Source: Stereocaulon alpinum
Lineage: Eukaryota; Ascomycota; Lecanoromycetes; Lecanorales; Stereocaulaceae
NCBI GenBank assembly: GCA_018257865.1
Contig: JAEUBA010000032.1
Coordinates: forward strand, 248,001 to 312,000
Direction: 5' to 3'
DNA length: 64,000 bases
A program made the translations under genes and the position numbers. Below, in pieces: positions 57,854 to 64,000 of the stretch. The notes below the pieces were generated by a model that saw only the letters and a list, made by a program, of their open reading frames with translations, ran no database searches and had not been told where the DNA came from. Each line of letters starts with the position of its first letter. Position 1 is the first letter of the stretch.

Positions 57854-60599
57854 ATTATCTCCCCCTCTAAGGCCCTAGTCCCTAAGTGCTACGGTATAAC
57901 TAGATTGCTTATTAAAAAACCTTTAAACCTAATTAGGAAACATAAGGGAAAAGAGTTAATCTAATAAGACGTCGTTAAGGCGGCTCGTACTATATATATA
58001 GAACACCTAGAAGGTATAGCCGTAAAGCGTATTATCTATAAACTTTACAAGATATATATATAAAGGCGCGTCGTAGGCGCGTTATTATATAGTTATTTAT
58101 ATACATTAATATTATAGGTACCGGCGGGTAACAGGCGCGTGCTAAGGTTATTATTATCTACTCAGCCCCCTATTAAGTTATGTACGGTAAAGACTACTTA
58201 GGAATACTAGTCTATAGTAACTTCTAAGCACCTATCTTAGGTTATACTAATATTAAATACACTCGCGTGCGATATATCCCCGACGTATAAAGTATTAGTT
58301 AATAGTAAGAATAATTCTATTTACCTATACCTTAGTATAAGTAAGTAAGTATAATTTTATATAGAGGAGAGCGCTCGTAGTATAATACTATTACCCCTAA
58401 AGGTTTATAATACCTATAACTTATATCGTCGCCGCCGCTTACCTATTACCTTAGGTGGTAGTTAAGTAGCTAGAGATTATACGCGCTTACTACCCGCCTA
58501 CTTATTATAGGTTCGAGTTAATTCTTAAGTATCCTTTAGCTTATTATCTAGTAGCTACTAGTTATATTCTTTACCCTAGCTAGTCTACTTAACTTTATAT
58601 TAGATACCCTCTTTATTCCGGACCTTATCTATAATTTCTTCGACTTCCTATATCTCCTTATTATTAATAAGTTTAGGGGCTTATATAAACGTTACCGCTA
58701 TCTTATTAACGTCGCGAAGGTAGTATAGTTCTAATAGGGAAATATAAAAGGTATTATAGATTTAGTAAGTATCTAGTAGTAGTAAGCGGTATACCTACGC
58801 TTTAATCTTATCCGTAATCTTAAAAGGGCCTACGAATTTATAAGATAATTTCTTACTTAGGCGTTTTTACTTAAGATTTTTAGTTAATAGTATTACTAAG
58901 TCTCTAACCTTATAGCTTTAAGGTTTATAATTCTTATTATACTACTTAGCTTATAAATCTTTAGCTCGCTATAGGCGCTCCGCAGCTTCGTCTCTTAATA
59001 CTTATAGTAGTTAAATCCTTTTATTTATAGTAGGTATCCTCCCTTCTAGGGACTTATCCTTAAGTTCCTAACGAAGTTCAGGGTAGTATTTATATATTAG
59101 GAAGAATAGCGTTATTCCGATAGAGGAATAAAGACTATTTATATAGGCGAATTCTACTATAGGTAGTTATCTAGCCTACGTCGTTTAATTATTATTTATA
59201 AAAACACGTAAATAATACTCTAGTACCTAATTCTAGCGTTCCGTCTAATTATTAGTCTATAGATAAAAGGCGGTACTTAGGCGGCGCTTAATCTTTAAAT
59301 AGAAGTAAATTACTAATTAGAAGGTACTTATAAAAATAGAACCTCTATTACTAATAATACTATTAGGTATACTATAGCGGTAGACTATTTTAGTATAAAA
59401 CAGCTCCGCTAATTCAGCGGCGTCGATTATTACCTAAGTAGGTAGATACCGTACTATTTTAGTAAATCTATCTACTATTACTAGGATATAGTTATAGACT
59501 ATATTCTGGTATTTACTAGGGGGTAACCTAGTAATAAAATCTATAGAAAGTTCCTTCTAAGGCTTATTAGTAATTAGTAGTAAACTTAATTCGCTATAGG
59601 GGCGATAGCAGGGTACCTTTATTCTTTAGTAGATATTATAAGTTTTAATATAGTCCTTAACTTATTTAGCGGCCCCGTTCTAATAGTATTTATAGGTAAG
59701 TAACTTATATATCTTCTTAGCGCTAAAGTGCCCCGCTAGAGGGTTATTATAGTATCTACTAATAAGTTCTTCCCGTAAGGCTTCGTCCCTAGGAATATAG
59801 AGGCGATCCTTATACTATAGGAGCCCTTCTAAGTCTAAGGACTAAGTATTACTGTATAGATAGCGGCGTTACGGCGTACTTTTATTATAAAAAGATTTTG
59901 CCTAATTATCTATATCTTATAGCTCCTAGACTAAAGTCTTTATCGACCTTTAAGGTTCCTTATAAGCTAGTTTAGTAATAGTCTTCGTTTCCTTTTAGGG
60001 GATAATAACTTAGATTTCTATAATCTAAAATACCGGCGCTATCGCTGCGACGAACTCCTTACTTCCCTTATCCTTATTCTATAAGGCAAGCTTATTTTAT
60101 AATATAGGTAGAAGTTTAGTATTTAGCGGTAAAATACCCTTATAGTTAGGGCGGCGCGAAGGCGGATCTATAGGATTTAATTTACTAGTATAATAAATAA
60201 TTTTAAAGTTAAAGGTAGCGAGCTTCAGCGCTTATCTAGCTTAATAAGAATTTAACTCCTTCTACTTTATAAAGCCCTTAAGATTATTATAATTAGTAAG
60301 GATCTTAATAGTAAATAAACTTCCTTCTAGGTAGTACCGCTATTATTTTATTACTGCTATAATAGCGAGTAATTCTTAGTTATAGACCTTATAGTTCTAT
60401 TCCGCAGGGATTATTTTCTAAGACTAGAATATAACTAGACGCTAGTAGCTATTATTATTAGGTTATATAAGCACCGCAGCTATAGCGAAGTTAGAGGTAT
60501 TAGTCTTAACTTATAACTACTTTTCTAGATTAAAGTAGCGTAGAAACGGCGTAGAAGCGAAGATATCTTAGAGCTTTATAAAAGCTCTTTTAGTATTAT

Positions 60600-61440
60600 T
60601 ATTTTAGTCTAGTTAGCTAGTTTTCTTCCCGTCCTTACTACCTTTAAGTAAGTCGGTTAGAGGCGCAGCTATAGCGGAATAGTTATAGATAAAGCGCCTA
60701 TAGAAGTTTATAAAGCCTAAAAAGACTTATATCTCCCTAAAGGTCCTTAGCTGAGGCTAGTCCCTAATAGTCGCTACGCGTTCCTAATCTATTACTACGC
60801 TATTAGTAGATATAATAAACCTAAGGAATTCAACCCTTTCAGTACTAAACTAACATTTCTTTAGGTTAGTATATAGCGAGAACTAACGTAGTTATTCTAG
60901 TACTTACTTAATATACCGCTAGTATTCCGCCGGATCCGTACTATAGATTAGGATATTATCTAGATATATAATATATATTATATTAATAAGCCTATTAAGG
61001 GCCCTATTAATATATACTTAAAACGTTACCAGCGTATTAGCGAGCCTAAAGGGTATAACTAAATATTTAAAGTAGCCGTAGCGGGTGCGGAACGCAGTCT
61101 TCTACTTATTACCTTCTTTAATTCGGATCCTATAATAGGTATCCTTTAGGTCTAACTTTATAAACTTTTTAGCTCCGTATAGGCGGTCTAATATCTTAGT
61201 AATTAGGGGTAGAGGGTGCCGATTTTTTACGGTTACCGTATTTAGCCTATAATAATCTATATAAAGACGTAGCCTACTATCCTTCTTTAGTATAAAGAGG
61301 ATAGGTAATCCGGCCGAAGAAGTTAAGCAGCGGATCTAGCCTTTTACTAATATATCTTTAAGATAACACCGCAGCTCCGCTAGCTTAGTTTAGGATAAGT
61401 TATAGAGAGGCCTATAGGGCGGTTCTCTACCTTCTAGTAT
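60600..61440 (-). pseudogene. Element B reverse transcriptase remnant
   Basis: Minus-strand translation shows the Gypsy RT order: a KKDSRLRLYIDYR-like block, KFIKLDLKDTYYRIRI, and YLDN at 60966-60955 followed by ILIY. The same second catalytic Asp as in element A is changed to Asn. The frame has TAG and TAA stops. Ends are approximate. Confidence 0.75.
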
Positions 61441-63361
61441 CTTAATAGCGTAGTTACCTTCCTTAAATATAAGTAGGGTACCCGCCTTATTACTTAAGAA
61501 GATATTAGAGAACTCCAGCAGCTCCTTTAGAATCTATCTTAGGCTTCCTTTATCTAGTATATATATAGCTACTGTAGTATATATAATAGTATAGACTTTA
61601 GGCTCCTATTAGAGATAGTAGCCGAAGCTAATAGGGTCTTTAACTTCTAATTTCTAGGAGTTAACTTTAAAACGCTATTAGCCCGCCGACGGATTAAGAA
61701 GAATCTTTATCTAACTTAGACCTAGTATACTAATTACTATATTAAGACCCTTTTAATTAATAGTATAGAAAAGTATATTATACTCCTTACTATATCCCTA
61801 GCTATTAACTAATATATATTAAAATTAATATATACCGTAAATATATATACCTAAGCCACTTAGTACTTCCGGTAGCAGTAAGTTAGCGGCGTAAGGTTAT
61901 AAGTCCTATTAGACCATAAACTTCTAAGAGATTAAATTTAACTACGAACCTATATTTAGTAGGGTAACTACCTACTGCGGGCTACTTTTAAGCTTTATCT
62001 AACCCTTTATTAGGATAGAAGGATATACCTCTACTTTTTAATTCGTCCCCGCTTCTAAGGCTATTAAGGGGATAAATCGTTTTTTACTAATACCGCGCTA
62101 ATAGCGGTATAGGTAAAGGACTTATAAAGATTAGGATAGTTAGGACTCTTATAGCCTAGCTTCTAATAGTTATAGTAGATAATCTTAGTATCTAGCTCCG
62201 AATTAACTTTCTATTTTAGGCTTTTTATATAAAGATACTATTATCCCGAAGGCGCGCTATTACTCCTTAGACCCGACTTATTAGGTCTAGAGATATAATA
62301 TTCTAGTAGGCGACTTCTAAGTAACTTAGAGCCCCTAATAGTAGACTTCTTATAGTCGACTAAGATAGCTCCGCGCTACTCGCGTACTATAGTATTCTCC
62401 TATATAATAGCCTATATAACGATATCTTCCTAATTATTAGATACCCTACTAGTACTAAGAATTTTGTTTTTTAGTTCTAGTCTCAGCTTAGCTAGGAAGA
62501 GATTAGCTTTTAACTCTAGTACTATAAGTAGTAGGTTAGCTTCTAAATCTTTTAAGTAGGCCTTAAATATAGTAACCCTTTAATCCGAACGTTACTTAGC
62601 CTCTTTAAACCTCTTATAGGCGAAGAGACGGCGGTTTATAGGATCCGCTACTAAATTATATAGGAACTACTTAAAAAATATAAATAAGATACTATCCTAA
62701 CCTTAGTCCTTAATATAGGTATTCTACTAAGTATTTAGGTTATTCTCTAAGGTATCTATATAGTAGACTATCCTCAATAATTTAGTAGTAAAGTATTCCG
62801 AGCTTTTTAGGAACTTCTTTTCTAAGTTAGTAAACTAGCGTAGGTATTTACCTTCGCTAGTACCCTTATAGGCCTATATATTATTAGGGCGAAAACTCTT
62901 TACTACTAATAGTCTTTAGTATAGAAGTAGGTTTATCGTCGGTCTAACAGCGGGTATAATTAGTTATATAGGAATTTATTAGCTAGTAATATTAACTAAG
63001 CGCGACGGCTCGTTAATAATAATATTATCTTCTAACTCTTTAACTATTCCTATTAGTATCCTAATTATAGATTGCGATCTTAAGTGTTAAATTATCTTAT
63101 TTTTAGCTTTAAGTACTAATAATTTACGAATTTGCTTTAGGCGTCGATTAGTAGCCTAGGCTTCGTATATACGCTAATCTAGCGTAGCGTTATCTATCTC
63201 TAAGGTTTTAGTAGATACGTCGTCAGTATCTTAGCGCTTAGTTTTATTAACGTTATTACCTTCTTCGACGGGGGGGTTAGTTCTAGCGGTACGGCTACGC
63301 GTATAACCTAATATTATAGTAACTCCGGGCCTCTCCCTTTAGAAGGTAGAAGAATTAGAAC

Positions 63362-63598
63362 TATAAAGGACTAGTATACCAGCTTAATACTAGCGGTAGT
63401 ATTATAAGAGACGTAAAGTTACTATAGGAGTAAAGGTATATTTATTACCCCTATAGTAGTAGGAGAACTAATTCTTAAGGAACTTAGAATATCGGGGGGA
63501 TCTAAGATAGATATATATTCGCTAAGATCCTACCCCCTAATTATATTATATCACGTGAGCCGGCGGACCCTTAGCGTATATATAGGATAGAGTTCACA
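63362..63598 (-). repeat. Element B 5' LTR (right)
   Basis: 237 bp, beginning TATAAAGGACTAG and ending GAGTTCACA, so its terminal CA survives. It is collinear with the left LTR without any insertion or deletion. Confidence 0.9.
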
Positions 63599-63603
63599 GT
63601 TAT
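63599..63603 (+). repeat. Target-site duplication, right copy
   Basis: GTTAT, matching 57612-57616. Element A sequence resumes directly after it. Confidence 0.9.
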
Positions 63604-63689
63604 AAAATTTAGGAAGAACTAAAATCCTAAAGCAGAATGTTATTATACTACGTATATAGATTAGTCTCTTAATAATAAGGACCTTCTAC

Positions 63690-64000
63690 GGTATAAGGGG
63701 TAGTTATATATCCTAAAGGATAGTGCCCTTAGATAAGAGCTAATTAGTAGATATTATAATAATCCTTTAGTAGGCTATTTTAGCGCTATAAAGATATTAG
63801 AACTATTAAGGCGAAAGTATTATTAGGCTAATATAGCGGAGTAGACGCGAAGCTATATATATACCTATAATATATACTAAAGAATAAAGGTTCCTAAGTA
63901 TTATCCTTATAGGGAGTTATAATTATTACCCTTATCTAAAGGACTATAGTAAGAGCTATTAATAAATTTTATTATAGGACTACCGCCTAGTAAACGGGCT
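63690..64000 (+). pseudogene. Element A integrase zinc-binding and core start, mutated
   Basis: Spacing fits the HHCC domain of Gypsy integrases (about 63745-63890), with the His and Cys codons now Tyr. It is followed by the start of the catalytic core (a DFI-GLPPS-like end) that leaves the window. This shows that element A was split between RNase H and integrase by element B. Confidence 0.65.

Larger units (their letters stand above)
57617..63598 (-). mobile_element. Gypsy-type LTR retrotransposon B, complete but RIP-inactivated, nested in A
   Basis: 5982 bp with 237-bp LTRs at both ends and a 5-bp GTTAT duplication outside. Coding order is on the minus strand: gag-like region toward 62-63 kb, RT about 60.6-61.4 kb, RNase H and integrase toward 58.4-60.3 kb. 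Hence the 5' LTR is the right-hand one. RT is clearly homologous to that of element A but differs at many sites, so it is a related and separate family. Stops (TAG/TAA) interrupt every frame. Insertion came after element A was in place. Confidence 0.9.
52690..64000. repeat. AT-rich block with RIP signature
   Basis: Almost every line here lacks CA and TG dinucleotides while TA is in large excess and CG is kept. This is what C-to-T mutation at CpA on both strands (RIP) leaves behind. Reading frames of transposon genes are full of TAG/TAA codons where TGG and CAG/CAA would stand. The block contains the tandem repeat, element A and nested element B. No living gene is seen in it. The boundary with normal DNA is sharp, over about 200 bp. 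Confidence 0.9.
54440..64000 (+). mobile_element. Gypsy-type LTR retrotransposon A (RIP-inactivated, interrupted, runs off the window)
   Basis: Plus-strand element carrying a gag zinc knuckle (55318-55362), reverse transcriptase (about 56060-56700), an RNase H region (about 57000-57350), then an interruption at 57616 by element B. It resumes at 63604 with the integrase zinc-binding and core region up to the window edge. The RT-then-integrase order marks it as Ty3/Gypsy. Its 5' LTR could not be delimited because the 3' LTR lies outside; the left end given is approximate. All frames are broken by RIP-type stops. Confidence 0.75.

Noticed and set aside
58000..63300. CRISPR-like or satellite interpretation of the repeated AT-rich words
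   Set aside because: Repetition is due to RIP-biased composition and LTR retrotransposon coding remnants. No regular spacer pattern exists.

Overview
The window is nuclear DNA of a filamentous ascomycete (Pezizomycotina). The evidence is the many short phase-consistent GT-AG introns (47-106 bp, a few longer), CTRAC-like branch sites, fungal-specific families (CHORD-CS protein, RGS-LOV and PAS/LOV photoreceptors, fungal bZIP, TMA17, HSP78) and an AT-rich block with the signature of repeat-induced point mutation (RIP). I cannot name the species; the gene content would suit a Dothideomycete or related class.

Layout. 0-32 kb is dense housekeeping sequence: QNS1 (3' part), rhomboid protease PCP1, a PhoD-like phosphatase, MOB2-like kinase activator, LEO1 (Paf1 complex), a TMA17-like proteasome chaperone, verprolin/WIP, a mitochondrial membrane protein, a CHORD-CS HSP90 co-chaperone, an F-box-like cysteine-rich protein, an HpcH/HpaI aldolase, a glutaredoxin-like protein, LSM8, EMC5, the meiotic MutS homologue MSH5, mitochondrial HSP78 and eEF1B. 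Divergent pairs with short shared promoters recur. 33-37.3 kb is gene-poor and lies ahead of a bZIP gene. NOP4 (four RRMs) and a DAP1/MAPR haem protein follow. At 44.1-45.1 kb lies a broken agmatinase/ureohydrolase gene that no single open frame reveals.

The most interesting genic region is 45.3-50.8 kb. Two LOV-type blue-light photoreceptor genes sit head to head across a 1.1-kb intergenic region: an RGS-LOV protein of the BcLOV4 type (minus strand) and a PAS/LOV protein of the PLP1/LOV3 type (plus strand). Both keep the photoactive cysteine, and both have a helical RGS or RGS-like domain before the LOV core.

From about 52.7 kb to the end the sequence changes abruptly to AT-rich DNA almost free of CpA/TpG. 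It holds a tandem repeat and two Gypsy-type LTR retrotransposons. Element B (57617-63598, minus strand, 237-bp LTRs, target duplication GTTAT) is inserted into element A (plus strand, runs off the window). Both have been destroyed by C-to-T/G-to-A mutation, and both have the reverse-transcriptase YLDD box changed to YLDN.

Exon boundaries were worked out by eye and checked by phase arithmetic: the coding lengths of the genes marked complete are multiples of three.
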